Below the pieces are notes generated by a model. The model was not told the DNA's origin. It worked only from the letters and a program-made list of their open reading frames with translations, and did not search any database. DNA of 64,000 nt. It comes from an uncultured Granulosicoccus sp. GTDB lineage: Bacteria; Pseudomonadota; Gammaproteobacteria; Granulosicoccales; Granulosicoccaceae. A program made the translations under genes and the position numbers. Numbering within the stretch: the stretch's first letter is position 1; each line of letters begins with the position of its first letter. Below, piece by piece: positions 7,532-16,542 of this stretch. The DNA lies in contig CALDSR010000013.1 of the NCBI GenBank assembly GCA_937924505.1, positions 221,551 to 285,550 on the forward strand, read 5' to 3'.

Positions 7532-9313
7532 GTGACGATCGAGAATATTGACCAACGCGTACGTTTTGAACAGGTATCGCTTCTACGCAAACAGCTTCCG
7601 ATCGTTATAGTCAGCAATTTACTGACAACTGCTGTCGTTGCAATTGCATTGCATGGCTACCTCAATGCACAAGCTTTGTTAACTTGGATTTCTGTTGTTT
7701 TTATTCTCGCCTTGTTCCGCGCGTTTCATTTGCGACATTGGAAATCCATACCAATTACCGACGAGAACATCGGTAAACAAACTTTACATTTTAATTTTTT
7801 CTTTATACTCTCCGGGTCGCTCTGGGGTGTGTTCGGCGTTCTCACAGTGTTGCAAGATATCCCTCAAGTGAGCTTGGTCACCGTGATGGTATTAAGCGGA
7901 CTCGTTGCCAGTGCAACTGCTTCACTGGCTCACATCAGAAGCGCCTACTTAGGCTTCATTATTCCTTTTATAGTACCCACTGCAATAGCATTAGCGACGT
8001 TGAACGACACTTTGTATCATTGGATCGCGTCTTTGATATTTCTGCATCTGATTGTCAGTGTCTTGTTTGCCAGTGGATTTCGGACAACCGTTATACAATC
8101 CATCAAGTTACGTTTTGAGAATCAAGGGCTGGTCGATCGATTGACCAAAGAAAAAGGATTGGCCGTTCAATCGATGAATATGGCGGAGCGTGCGAATAAA
8201 TCAAAAACTCAGTTTCTGGCAGCAGCCAGTCACGATCTTCGCCAACCATTATGCGCTCTGCGACTTTACTCAGCCACGTTGCAGATGATGAATAATGATG
8301 AAAAACAAAAGGATCTCGCACACAATATCGACGCTTCAGTGACCGCCCTGGAGCAATTGTTTGACAGCCTGCTCGATGTATCGAAACTGGATGCCGGCAC
8401 CTTGCAGGTACGACGAGAAAGCTTCTACCTGCATACCATTATCGACAGATTGAAAGTTGAGTTTGGCGTTGTCGCCGAGGATAAGGGTTTGAACTTCGAC
8501 GTAAAAATCGATGATTATATCGTTAATTCAGACCAACAACTTCTAGAAACTCTATTGCGCAATCTGATAAGTAACGCTATTCGATATACCGCTCAAGGCC
8601 ACGTCACTGTTCACGCCAGCCCCGTCAACGATTCAGTTAAGATCGACGTTAGAGACACTGGAATTGGCATTGCGATTGAAGATCAAGAACACATTTTTGA
8701 AGAGTTCGTCCAACTGAACAACCCAGAACGCGATCGCACAAAAGGCATCGGTCTTGGCTTGTCAATTGTCAAACGTTTATCCACCTTACTGGACATCGAT
8801 TTGAAAATAAAATCGGAGCCTGGGAATGGCTCTGTTTTCAGCCTGATTGTTCCTCAAGGCAGTCAGGTCAGCGAAACTCCGAAACCCGCCAATCATAATT
8901 CGGATAACAATGAACTCTCGGCGCTTCTCGTTCTGGTGATTGATGATGAAATCGCCATTCAAGAAGCGATGAGCAATATCCTTGAGGAATGGGGATGCCA
9001 GACAATTACGGCAGGCTCAGCAGATGAGGCATTTGAAATCATGTCTGACATTGACGAGCAGCCAGATGTCGTCATCGTCGACCTTCGTTTGCGTGGTGGC
9101 GAGAGTGGGCTGGATGTGATTGATGCTTTTTGCCAGGCGTTTAGCAGCCCGTTTTCCAGTCTGATATTAACCGGTGACATCGAAGCAAGCAGGCTGCAGG
9201 AAGTTCACGCGAGCGGCTTGCCAATCATGCACAAACCTTGCGATACACAGGCTCTCTATCACTTTCTGAACGATGTCTCCCGAAACAAAACCCCTGTAAA
9301 TCAGACTGAATAA
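7532..9313 (+). CDS. Hybrid sensor histidine kinase with C-terminal receiver
   Basis: 593 residues, GTG start at 7532. Residues about 20-190 form six hydrophobic helices (no periplasmic sensor domain), then a short coiled region leads to HisKA with the phosphoacceptor in AASHDLRQPLCALRL. The ATPase domain shows LLRNLISNAIRYT (N box), DTGIGI (G1) and GIGLGLSIVKRL (G2). A receiver follows with the acidic pair in VLVIDDE, the phosphorylatable Asp in VIVDLRLRGG, Thr in LTGD and Lys in MHKPCD. It should autophosphorylate and pass phosphate to its own receiver. No DNA-binding response regulator lies nearby. The H-box sequence SHDLRQPL is typical of the PAS-less NahK-like group. Confidence 0.93.
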   Translation: MTIENIDQRVRFEQVSLLRKQLPIVIVSNLLTTAVVAIALHGYLNAQALLTWISVVFILALFRAFHLRHWKSIPITDENIGKQTLHFNFFFILSGSLWGVFGVLTVLQDIPQVSLVTVMVLSGLVASATASLAHIRSAYLGFIIPFIVPTAIALATLNDTLYHWIASLIFLHLIVSVLFASGFRTTVIQSIKLRFENQGLVDRLTKEKGLAVQSMNMAERANKSKTQFLAAASHDLRQPLCALRLYSATLQMMNNDEKQKDLAHNIDASVTALEQLFDSLLDVSKLDAGTLQVRRESFYLHTIIDRLKVEFGVVAEDKGLNFDVKIDDYIVNSDQQLLETLLRNLISNAIRYTAQGHVTVHASPVNDSVKIDVRDTGIGIAIEDQEHIFEEFVQLNNPERDRTKGIGLGLSIVKRLSTLLDIDLKIKSEPGNGSVFSLIVPQGSQVSETPKPANHNSDNNELSALLVLVIDDEIAIQEAMSNILEEWGCQTITAGSADEAFEIMSDIDEQPDVVIVDLRLRGGESGLDVIDAFCQAFSSPFSSLILTGDIEASRLQEVHASGLPIMHKPCDTQALYHFLNDVSRNKTPVNQTE

Positions 9314-9790
9314 CTACGATAGCAACAGAGATTTTTCGATAGGGATAAACTCACTGGCAGCATTTTTCAGCGAATTCGCTGTCAGTGCGGCCACACCATA
9401 GACCTCTACCCGCTTACCTTTTTCGTCGCGCGCTTTGTGTGCAAGCAGATCAAAGTCGCCATCGCCAGACACCAGGACAATAACATCACATTTGTCAACA
9501 CATTCCATGATGTCAATAGTTATGCCCACATCCCAGTCGCCTTTCGCAGAACCGTCTGAGCGTTGTATATACGGCTTTAGTTTCACTTCGAAGCCAATAG
9601 CTCTCAGTATATTCTGAAATTCCTGTTGCTTCGGATCACCTCTGTCTATTGCGTAGGCAACAGCCTTGACGACGTGCCTGTCACAGGTCGCCATCTGCCA
9701 GAATTTGTTGTAATCACAATTTTTACCAAAGGCTTGTCGCGCTGTGTAATAAACATTTTGCACGTCAACAAAAATCGCCACTTTCTTCAT
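9314..9790 (-). CDS. NYN domain protein, LabA/DUF88 family
   Basis: A 158-residue cytoplasmic protein comprising one NYN (PIN-like nuclease) domain. Acidic metal-binding positions are visible: Asp in FVDVQNVYY, the pair in GDWDVGITIDIME, and VLVSGDGDFDLLAHKAR, the classical SGDGDF motif. Such proteins are predicted metal-dependent ribonucleases; LabA of cyanobacteria works in clock output, but orthology at that level is not claimed. Its stop codon (complement of 9314-9316) directly abuts the histidine kinase stop, with no spacer, so the two convergent transcripts must overlap. Confidence 0.88.
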   Translation of the reverse strand: MKKVAIFVDVQNVYYTARQAFGKNCDYNKFWQMATCDRHVVKAVAYAIDRGDPKQQEFQNILRAIGFEVKLKPYIQRSDGSAKGDWDVGITIDIMECVDKCDVIVLVSGDGDFDLLAHKARDEKGKRVEVYGVAALTANSLKNAASEFIPIEKSLLLS

Positions 9791-9902
9791 GGGCAGAGTG
9801 TCTTGTTTTATCTTAAGCTGAAAACACTGCTGCTAATGTAAACGGTAGATTCGGATTCAACAGATCTGTCGAGCGTCAAATAGTGTATCCGACGGCCTAA
9901 CA

Positions 9903-9930
9903 ACAGACGCTCCCAAGGGAGCGCCTCTGT
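9903..9930 (-). terminator. Hairpin downstream of the MBL-fold hydrolase gene
   Basis: CGCTCCC and GGGAGCG pair around a two-base loop, and the outer ACAGA/TCTGT arms pair with a small bulge. It lies about 15 nt beyond the stop of the minus-strand hydrolase gene. No clear U-tract follows, so it is a probable but weak terminator. Confidence 0.5.
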
Positions 9931-9944
9931 TCAGCCTAGCAGTG

Positions 9945-10787
9945 TCAGTTAACCTGACCACTGGCCTGCAGAAAGTTCGCCATGCCTTCCACATTCAGCG
10001 GACGCCACTCTTCGTATTGCTGCCATTGCGCGTAATCTTCCATCAAAACTTCAGCTACCAGATCATCGGTTGATTTGCCAGCTTTCAGCCCGGTCAACAC
10101 AGCGCTCTTGAGCTCTTCCATATAGATTCGTGCTTCTGCTGCGTCAGCCTTTACACCGATACTGCCGTGCGCTGGGGCAAATATATCGAAATCCAATGAC
10201 TCGATCATTTTGATCTGGTTGATCCAGCCGTCAATATTAGCCCCACCCATATTGCGCCAAGGTAATCGTTTTGGTGAAGCCGCATCGGTTATGAACGCAA
10301 CATTCTCCGGTCGGACCACAACAGCAATAAGATCATTGCCATGACCTTCACCCAACCAAGTCAGCTCCAGCGTTTTATCGCCGACCTGCATCGTTTCGCT
10401 CTGTTCAAATCGAATATCAGGCACGACACCATCTATTGCTGCTGGCGCGTTGGCATGAGCGATAACCGTGGCCGTACCGGTGTACGCCAAACCACCCGAT
10501 GCATGATCGAGGTGACTGTGACTATATATCAAATGGCTAACAGGTTTGTCAGTTATTGTTTTCAATTCGTCTCTCAACCAACTCGCCGCCTCACTATTGA
10601 TGGGATCGACAACAACAACACCTTCGCTCGTCATAACAACCAGTGAATAATGAAAATTGTTTTGAAAGCGATAGACATCGCCAGCAACCTTCTCGATAGA
10701 GCGCTTGGGACTATCCTGCGCTATTGCAACGCTAGTGAATCCAAGTGTTATCGAGACAAGCAAACATTTTATAAAACTTTTACGCAT
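9945..10787 (-). CDS. Periplasmic MBL-fold metallo-hydrolase
   Basis: 280 residues from the ATG at 10787; the ATG six codons upstream would put charged residues ahead of the signal peptide, which runs KSFIKCLLVSITLGFTSVAIA-Q. The metallo-beta-lactamase zinc motif is SHSHLDHASGG, followed by GHGND (His), AFITDAASP (Asp) and FAPAHG (His), so a complete binuclear metal site is present. The fold hydrolyses esters, lactones or thioesters. The exported location and the SxHxDHxGG-like context resemble SoxH/quinoprotein-relay-type periplasmic MBL proteins. The substrate is unknown. Single gene with a hairpin behind it. Confidence 0.88.
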   Translation of the reverse strand: MRKSFIKCLLVSITLGFTSVAIAQDSPKRSIEKVAGDVYRFQNNFHYSLVVMTSEGVVVVDPINSEAASWLRDELKTITDKPVSHLIYSHSHLDHASGGLAYTGTATVIAHANAPAAIDGVVPDIRFEQSETMQVGDKTLELTWLGEGHGNDLIAVVVRPENVAFITDAASPKRLPWRNMGGANIDGWINQIKMIESLDFDIFAPAHGSIGVKADAAEARIYMEELKSAVLTGLKAGKSTDDLVAEVLMEDYAQWQQYEEWRPLNVEGMANFLQASGQVN

Positions 10788-10805
10788 GACGCGATCTCCA
10801 AACAT

Positions 10806-11117
10806 TTATCAGGGCGGATCAAGCTGTGATCCTTACAAAAGATTAAAGTTACAAGTAGCAAGCTAGACCGTAATTGCGCCTCTACACCGGCATAGCATAT
10901 GAAATATCACCCGTATATGCGACGGCGCGTCGTTGTGCAGCTTTAGTTTTAAAACTCTCAGACAACTGTATTGAATCTTCGGCTCGTTGTCCACGACCAT
11001 CTCCACGATGGCGCCTCGAGTACCCTCGACTCGGATTCAAAACCCGACTACCGATCAAGTGTGTTAAGACTGCCTCCCCGGTACAATTTGTAATCCACCT
11101 ACCTGCCTTGCTTCGGA
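10806..11117. other. Gene-free stretch
   Basis: Divergent intergenic region between the MBL-fold gene and hrpB. It must carry promoters for both, but I see no clear operator, dyad or ORF in it. Confidence 0.4.
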
Positions 11118-13586
11118 ATGCAGCTCATTCACACTCTACCTGACACCGTGCTGGCGCTGCCTGCGATGACGCTCGCAGATGGTATCGCCAAAGCGCTATC
11201 GACGGGCAATGTCTTGTTACGTGCGGAACCGGGCGCCGGCAAAAGTACCGGATTACCATTGGCCTTGCTATTGAGCGGCAAGATACCCGGCAATATCATT
11301 TTACTGGAACCGCGCCGACTCGCAGCTCGCTCAGTCGCCCAACGCCTGGCATCTCACCTCGGCGAAAAAGTGGGACAACGCGTTGGTTTGCGAATGCGCG
11401 CCGACACCCGCGTATCTGCTCAGACGAAACTGACGGTAGTCACCGAAGGCGTACTCACCCGCCTGCTGCAAGATGACCCGACCCTGGATGGTGTTGGCTT
11501 GGTGATATTCGATGAATTCCATGAACGAAGCCTGCACGCTGATGTGGGCTTGGCTCTATGCCGGGAGGTACAACAGGCCTTGCGTGACGACCTCAGGCTG
11601 CTATTGATGTCTGCAACATTGGATGCTGATGCTATTCATACGCAGTTGCGTGATGTGCAAGCCTTTCATTGCTCTGTCCGACAGCATCCTGTTGAAACCA
11701 TATGGCTGGGTGAAAATTCCGAACCACTTGCACAACGTATCGCCCGTTGTGTGCTCAACGCGATAGAAAATCATAAAGGTGATGTGCTCGTATTCTTGCC
11801 AGGTGTTGCAGAGATCAACCGCGCTGCAAAATTCTTACAAGCCAGATTAGGCCAAACCGCCGATCTCCATCAACTACACAGTGGCATAAGCTCGGATGCT
11901 CAATTCAAAGCCACAATACCTGCACGTGATGGGCGTCGGCGCGTTATTCTGTCCACGAGTCTCGCCGAGACCTCGATTACTATAGACGGTGTGCGCGTAG
12001 TGATCGATTCAGGTCTGGAGAGACGCGGACGTATTGACCCCACGACTGGTGCACAGCGCCTTGAGACTGTTATGGCTAGTCAAGCTAGTGCAACGCAGCG
12101 CGCGGGACGCGCAGGACGCACAACGGCCGGTGTTTGTTATCGCCTGTGGAGTGAGGCCGGACACAGCAGACGATCGGCTCACTGGCAGCCCGAGATCTAT
12201 CGTGCCGACCTTGCACCTTTACTACTGGAACTCGGCTTGTGGGGAGCATCTGGACACGATGAACTGCCGTGGTTGGATTCTCCGCCATCAGCCAGTATTG
12301 CAAGAGCCGATGCGCTGCTAACAAGACTGGGCTTGTGGAAAGACCACAAACCTACACAATACGGTCGGGAAGTTGCCGCATTACCCACACATCCTCGCTT
12401 GGGCAATATGCTTTGTTGGGCAGGTGCCGCCGGTGATGTCAGCGTTGCCGCTCACTTGGCGGTGCTGTTGGAAGAACACATTCGTGGGGCAAACTCGATC
12501 GACCTGGAGTCGTCGTTAAACACACCATTGCCACCGTCATTGCAACGCCGTGTCGTTCAGTTAGAACGTTCAGTAAAAATTGGCCTAACGAGAGGCGGGG
12601 CACCGACAGCCGCAGTGCTACTCGCACAGGCGTATCCCGATTGGATTGCGCAGCGTCGTCCGGGGAAAGCGGGTAATTTTCACTTAGCCTGCGGAGCGGG
12701 TGTTGTCATAGACAGTGAGGATGCCTTAGCCCACCACCCGTGGTTAAGCGTTGCCCAACTCGGTGGTAGCGGGCCACAACTGCGCATCTTCAAGGCACTG
12801 GCGCTCGATATTGAAGAACTTCAGCGTGCCTCACCTGAGATGTTCGATACCATAAATCATGTGGATTGGGATAGTAAACAACAACGCGTGCTTGCAGAGC
12901 ATCGGCTAATGATAGGTAACCTTATTGTCAGCTCCAAGCAAATGCAACACATCAGCAATGAGGACAAAGCAACGGCTCTGCTAGAAGGTATTCGGAAACT
13001 CGGCATAAACTGCTTACCCTGGAATGATGATTGTCGAGAATGGCAGGCGCGCGTGAAGCGCATGCGAAATCTCTCACCATCAGGACAGAGCAAGGAATGG
13101 CCTGATGTGGATGACGAAGCACTACTGAACAATTTGGACGAATGGCTGACAACCTGGTTAAACGGCATCGGCTCGATAAAGGCGCTCAAACAATTGGACT
13201 TGTACAAAACTCTTGACGCCATGCTGGATTATCACCAACAGAGATTAATGAATGATTGGCTGCCATTACGATACACCGTACCCAGCGGTTCAAAAATTCG
13301 GCTTCGTTATGTACAAGCCGGTGAGCCTGTATTATCGGTAAAGCTACAAGAACTACTAGGGTGCGCCCAGAACCCCTCGATAGCGAATGGCCAAATAGTA
13401 CTCAAGATCGAATTATTGTCCCCTGCTCGGCGCCCTATACAAGTGACAACAGATTTGGTTACTTTCTGGAACAATAGCTACGCGGCAGTCAAAAAAGACA
13501 TGAAGGGGCGATACCCAAAACACGATTGGCCAGATGACCCACTATCGGCAACGCCCACCGCTTTTGCGAAACGACGTAAGAAATGA
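11118..13586 (+). CDS. hrpB: ATP-dependent RNA helicase HrpB
   Basis: 822 residues, the usual HrpB length. DEAH/RHA helicase motifs appear in order: AEPGAGKST (motif I), LEPRRLAARS (Ia), TEGVLTRLLQDDPTL (Ib), DEFHERS (II; DEFH is the HrpB variant of DEAH), SATLD (III), STSLAETSITIDGVRVVIDSG (V) and QRAGRAGRT (VI). The C-terminal HrpB domain ends with RYPKHDWPDDPL, a strongly conserved tail. It is an ATP-driven RNA unwinding enzyme of the cytoplasm whose physiological substrate is poorly defined across bacteria. A small conserved-looking ORF follows 16 nt downstream, probably in the same transcript. Confidence 0.97.
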   Translation: MQLIHTLPDTVLALPAMTLADGIAKALSTGNVLLRAEPGAGKSTGLPLALLLSGKIPGNIILLEPRRLAARSVAQRLASHLGEKVGQRVGLRMRADTRVSAQTKLTVVTEGVLTRLLQDDPTLDGVGLVIFDEFHERSLHADVGLALCREVQQALRDDLRLLLMSATLDADAIHTQLRDVQAFHCSVRQHPVETIWLGENSEPLAQRIARCVLNAIENHKGDVLVFLPGVAEINRAAKFLQARLGQTADLHQLHSGISSDAQFKATIPARDGRRRVILSTSLAETSITIDGVRVVIDSGLERRGRIDPTTGAQRLETVMASQASATQRAGRAGRTTAGVCYRLWSEAGHSRRSAHWQPEIYRADLAPLLLELGLWGASGHDELPWLDSPPSASIARADALLTRLGLWKDHKPTQYGREVAALPTHPRLGNMLCWAGAAGDVSVAAHLAVLLEEHIRGANSIDLESSLNTPLPPSLQRRVVQLERSVKIGLTRGGAPTAAVLLAQAYPDWIAQRRPGKAGNFHLACGAGVVIDSEDALAHHPWLSVAQLGGSGPQLRIFKALALDIEELQRASPEMFDTINHVDWDSKQQRVLAEHRLMIGNLIVSSKQMQHISNEDKATALLEGIRKLGINCLPWNDDCREWQARVKRMRNLSPSGQSKEWPDVDDEALLNNLDEWLTTWLNGIGSIKALKQLDLYKTLDAMLDYHQQRLMNDWLPLRYTVPSGSKIRLRYVQAGEPVLSVKLQELLGCAQNPSIANGQIVLKIELLSPARRPIQVTTDLVTFWNNSYAAVKKDMKGRYPKHDWPDDPLSATPTAFAKRRKK

Positions 13587-13602
13587 GGATAAAACCAAGT
13601 AC

Positions 13603-13878
13603 ATGAAATCTGACGTCGACAAGCTCTTGAAGAAGAACGCCCAACTCAATCATTTGGATGCCGTGAAAGTACTCAGCCACGTACAACGCGAAAGCGGCGA
13701 TTGGGTAAAAAATACCCTGATGCTGGAAGGCTACGATGTGCCGTTCAAGTATTCCAGAAAAGAAAAATACCGTAGCCTGAAAGACGGGTTGGTAAATCTC
13801 ACCTATTACGCACAAACCGAAGAAGTCGCTGGCATTGAATTCGAGAGTATGAAGGTTGTGCGGATTCGCAGAAGCTAG
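13603..13878 (+). CDS. Small conserved-type hypothetical protein
   Basis: 91 residues from ATG 13603, with AATGAGGAT about 12 nt upstream as a ribosome site. The frame is open further upstream but overlaps the hrpB end, so the later start is preferred. The protein is soluble and basic. Notable strings are LDAVKVLSHVQRESGDWVKN, MLEGYDVPFKYSRKEKYRSL and VNLTYYAQ, ending in IEFESMKVVRIRRS. I do not assign a named family. Its position 16 nt after hrpB suggests cotranscription; its stop lies 14 bp from the end of the convergent deacylase gene. Confidence 0.75.
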   Translation: MKSDVDKLLKKNAQLNHLDAVKVLSHVQRESGDWVKNTLMLEGYDVPFKYSRKEKYRSLKDGLVNLTYYAQTEEVAGIEFESMKVVRIRRS

Positions 13879-13892
13879 CCAAGGCGCTGTTA

Positions 13893-14465
13893 CTACATTG
13901 GCGAAGAAATTTCCGAATCAAAATCAAGTGACGTCACTGGGTGTTGCCAGGCTTGCAGCAGCCGTAACAAATCGCTGGTTCGCATTCGAGTACTGTGGGT
14001 GTTTCGGCAAGGATGCAAATAGATCCACTGATGCGTCAACAAGGTATTTTGCATAAATACATCGACCTTGTTCTCATGATCATTAAACACCGCCAAAGGG
14101 GAAACTGATCCGGGCACAACTCCCAGGTACTTTCCCAGTCTTTCCGTACTGGCGAACGCAAATTGCCCGCCTGGAAATCTCAGCCTTTCTTTGAGCGCTC
14201 GCAGATCTACTCGGTGGTCTTGCTCGACGACCAGTAGAAACATTCGCCCCTTCTTGTTGCGTAAAAACAGATTCTTGGTATGCACACCAGGCAATTCAAA
14301 TATAACCCGCTGTGATTGCTCCACGGTGTACAGCGGCTCATGTGTAATCGTGGTGTGTTCGACCTCATGCTCATTGAGCGCCGCGAGTATTTGATCTACT
14401 GTTGCAGCGGGATTACCACTGTTCAGAACAATAGAATCCGGGTTCGGTCGATCCGCATGGCTCAT
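13893..14465 (-). CDS. Prolyl-tRNA deacylase-like protein (YbaK/ProX superfamily)
   Basis: 190 residues. The INS/YbaK editing fold is recognised from VEHTTITHEPLYTVEQSQ near the N-terminus, TKNLFLRNKKGRMFLLVV, VDLRALKERLRFPGGQFAFAS, LGVVPGSVSPLAVFND and the C-terminal VDVFMQNTLL. The conserved K in TKNLFLRNKK and the GxxPGSVSPL loop are the substrate-pocket signature of the free-standing ProXp-ala/PrdX group. It would hydrolyse alanine mischarged on tRNA-Pro in the cytoplasm. The last 20 or so residues after HPCRNTHSTRMRTSDLL are the usual variable tail. Monocistronic, convergent with the hrpB unit. Confidence 0.87.
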   Translation of the reverse strand: MSHADRPNPDSIVLNSGNPAATVDQILAALNEHEVEHTTITHEPLYTVEQSQRVIFELPGVHTKNLFLRNKKGRMFLLVVEQDHRVDLRALKERLRFPGGQFAFASTERLGKYLGVVPGSVSPLAVFNDHENKVDVFMQNTLLTHQWIYLHPCRNTHSTRMRTSDLLRLLQAWQHPVTSLDFDSEISSPM

Positions 14466-14605
14466 GCACTAATCTTAGCATCGCTAGCATGAAAGCGTGT
14501 CCGGCGTGACTACCGCCCCAAGATACCGATGCGACTCCGGCAGCAGTAAAACGGGGCGATCACGGCAGTAAGCTGAACGCGACTTGGTACAGAGAAAAAG
14601 GTTGA

Positions 14606-15088
14606 CTAGTTTTGGGAAGCGAGCAGCCCGCTGAATTTCGCATCAGCGGTATTTATGTAACCAGGGATATCAGTGCGCCATTTTTTCTGTAATTTTTTAT
14701 TGAAATTCAGATACAGCTTATCGTCGACGATATCCCATAAATTGCCTTCGATTTTTACCAGGCTATCGACCGCTACGCCATAGGCACAATATCCGCCATA
14801 CTGAGGCGCGTATGCTTCAGGGTCCGCGGTGAAAAGCTCCAGATGCTCCTGCTTGGAAAAATGCCAGGTAGCGCCATTCCACTCAGTGGCGATAGAGGCT
14901 TTACCTTTTACCGCTTTACCTTCTGTGAAATACGCGACGGTGTCAAAACCACGAATCGCAATACCGTTCGGCTTGTAACCAAACAAGCCGGATTTTTCCA
15001 GAGTGTTAATCGGTTCGGCAGCGTAGGCGGACGTGGCCGCAGCCAGAAACAATGTGAATGCAACTATAATGTTTGAAATCAATTTCAT
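14606..15088 (-). CDS. Exported YHS domain protein
   Basis: 160 residues. The signal peptide is ISNIIVAFTLFLAAATSAYA-A. The mature part carries a YHS domain: IAIRGFDTVAYFTEGKAVKG, WNGATWHFSKQEHLELF, and YAPQYGGYCAYGVA. YHS domains bind metal or accompany metal-handling proteins; a Cys is present in YGGYCAYG. The same stand-alone periplasmic form ('YHS domain-containing protein', about 150 aa) is common in Proteobacteria. Its role is unproven. It appears to be monocistronic. Confidence 0.9.
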   Translation of the reverse strand: MKLISNIIVAFTLFLAAATSAYAAEPINTLEKSGLFGYKPNGIAIRGFDTVAYFTEGKAVKGKASIATEWNGATWHFSKQEHLELFTADPEAYAPQYGGYCAYGVAVDSLVKIEGNLWDIVDDKLYLNFNKKLQKKWRTDIPGYINTADAKFSGLLASQN

Positions 15089-15392
15089 GGTTAGTCACCC
15101 GATGATGGCTGAGTTTTAGTCGTCGAATTTGGTCAGGCATTGTCGCGGCGCTCAGTGTGATAACGCCAAGCCAATGCGTGTACAGATATATGATACCCCT
15201 GTGAGCCTGGAAGTTCGCGCTAGCTATTTTACCGAAAAATCGAGAACGAGTCCGCAGTATACCCTCGCTCACAGTGATCAACCCGTATCAGTCCTGGCGC
15301 CCACCCAAATGGACGAGATCGGCACAAACACGATCCGCTCAATCCAGTGTGATGATTTTCTGACATGAGGGAAAAGTGGGGGTCAAAAGGGA
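15089..15392. other. Gene-free stretch
   Basis: Between the YHS gene start and the prepilin stop. A plus-strand 79-codon frame exists (15129-15368), but it has no ribosome site and no recognisable content. Nothing else stands out. Confidence 0.4.
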
Positions 15393-15956
15393 CTATTCAT
15401 TGATGACGACTTCTTCCGCATAATTTTCTGCGTTCACGGCCTCAATGCCTGTCCCTATCCCATTGCCACGACACTGCCGAGGTAAATATTGGTTATCAAC
15501 ATTAGTGCGGTTGCGGCCAAAAACAAACAAGCGAGTATCTGCGTCCTGATTACCACAAACCCAGGTGATGTATGGGCCACGCGGCTCGGCTTTAAGCACC
15601 GCGGGTCGAACACTTAGCACTTTATTTGGAGATTCGGGGCCACCTTTTTTCAAGGTGATATGGATTGCGCCGTATTGGACCTCGATGCTTTCAGTTTCGA
15701 TGCCAGCCAGAACCTCAGAAGCGGGCAAATCGGCGTCCTGATTGTCGATCGGGAATTCTCCCTCATACATAAAATGCTCTGTCACTGCGATTTTAGGCCG
15801 CTGTAACATGACAAATGCAGCCATCACTTTTTCTGTATGCATTTGCTTCACACGGCGCGCGGTCAGTTGCTTGGCCCAGATACCAGCCAGAATGGCAGAG
15901 ATCGCAACCACCACCATCAACTCCACCAAGGTCACTCCGCGCACGGTTCGGTTCAT
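15393..15956 (-). CDS. Type IV prepilin-like protein (FimT/GspH type)
   Basis: 187 residues from ATG 15956, chosen because GGAG lies about 10 nt upstream and because this start gives a normal short leader. Earlier in-frame ATGs give an overlong leader. The leader-peptidase site is RTVRG-VTLVELMVVVAIS with Glu at position +5 after the cleaved Gly, followed by the hydrophobic helix ISAILAGIWA. The globular part contains two Cys (WVCGNQ and PRQCRG) that could form a disulfide. It would be a pilin or pseudopilin inserted in the inner membrane before assembly. No other pilus gene is in the window, so this is an orphan or minor pilin. Confidence 0.82.
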   Translation of the reverse strand: MNRTVRGVTLVELMVVVAISAILAGIWAKQLTARRVKQMHTEKVMAAFVMLQRPKIAVTEHFMYEGEFPIDNQDADLPASEVLAGIETESIEVQYGAIHITLKKGGPESPNKVLSVRPAVLKAEPRGPYITWVCGNQDADTRLFVFGRNRTNVDNQYLPRQCRGNGIGTGIEAVNAENYAEEVVINE

Positions 15957-16542
15957 GGTAAGGTTTACTCCACGTTGATTCATCACATAGAGCCAGAGCG
16001 GCTGCATGACAGCTCCATGCAAGGTTTGGGTCGGCTATGCGAGATCGGTAGACGTCTGTGGTGACAAAGTGTGATGAGCAGCTGATGTTATGGTTACAGC
16101 CCTGGCCGCAAACGTATCGCATCAGTAAAAAGGTACGTCAGGTAAATGTGCGTATCCATTCTGGTTTCTCGTCAGGATTTTTCGCTTCCATACCGTATCG
16201 AGCATCTGCAATTACCAGGAACGTATTGTCAGGAGATCAACCTCTGAACAGCAACACCGCTGGCATCCGGAGCGCTGAGATTCAGGCATTGTTCAGCCAT
16301 GATCATCGAAGATGAGTGCGCTACACGACAGGCACCATTGACTCTGGAACCGCGATACATCGGCATATCAGCCGAATGAATCCTTGTACAGCAAATAAAA
16401 AGACAATATGACCATATTTTTATCAAAAAAAGGATCTTCTGACCATACTGACTTGTAATTACCAGTCACATTGCCTATTTCCAGAAACAGACGTACTTCC
16501 TTGACCGAACAAAAGCACCTTTAACAGGTCATAGTCCACCAC
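15957..16542. other. Gene-free stretch
   Basis: About 590 bp between the divergent prepilin and phosphoglycerol-transferase-like genes. No supported ORF, repeat or RNA gene. The last 130 bp are AT-rich and probably contain the promoter of the downstream glucan genes, but no clear -35/-10 pair can be named. Confidence 0.4.

Noticed and set aside
15129..15368. 79-codon plus-strand ORF upstream of the YHS gene
   Set aside because: No ribosome site, no family match and mixed composition; likely a chance frame.
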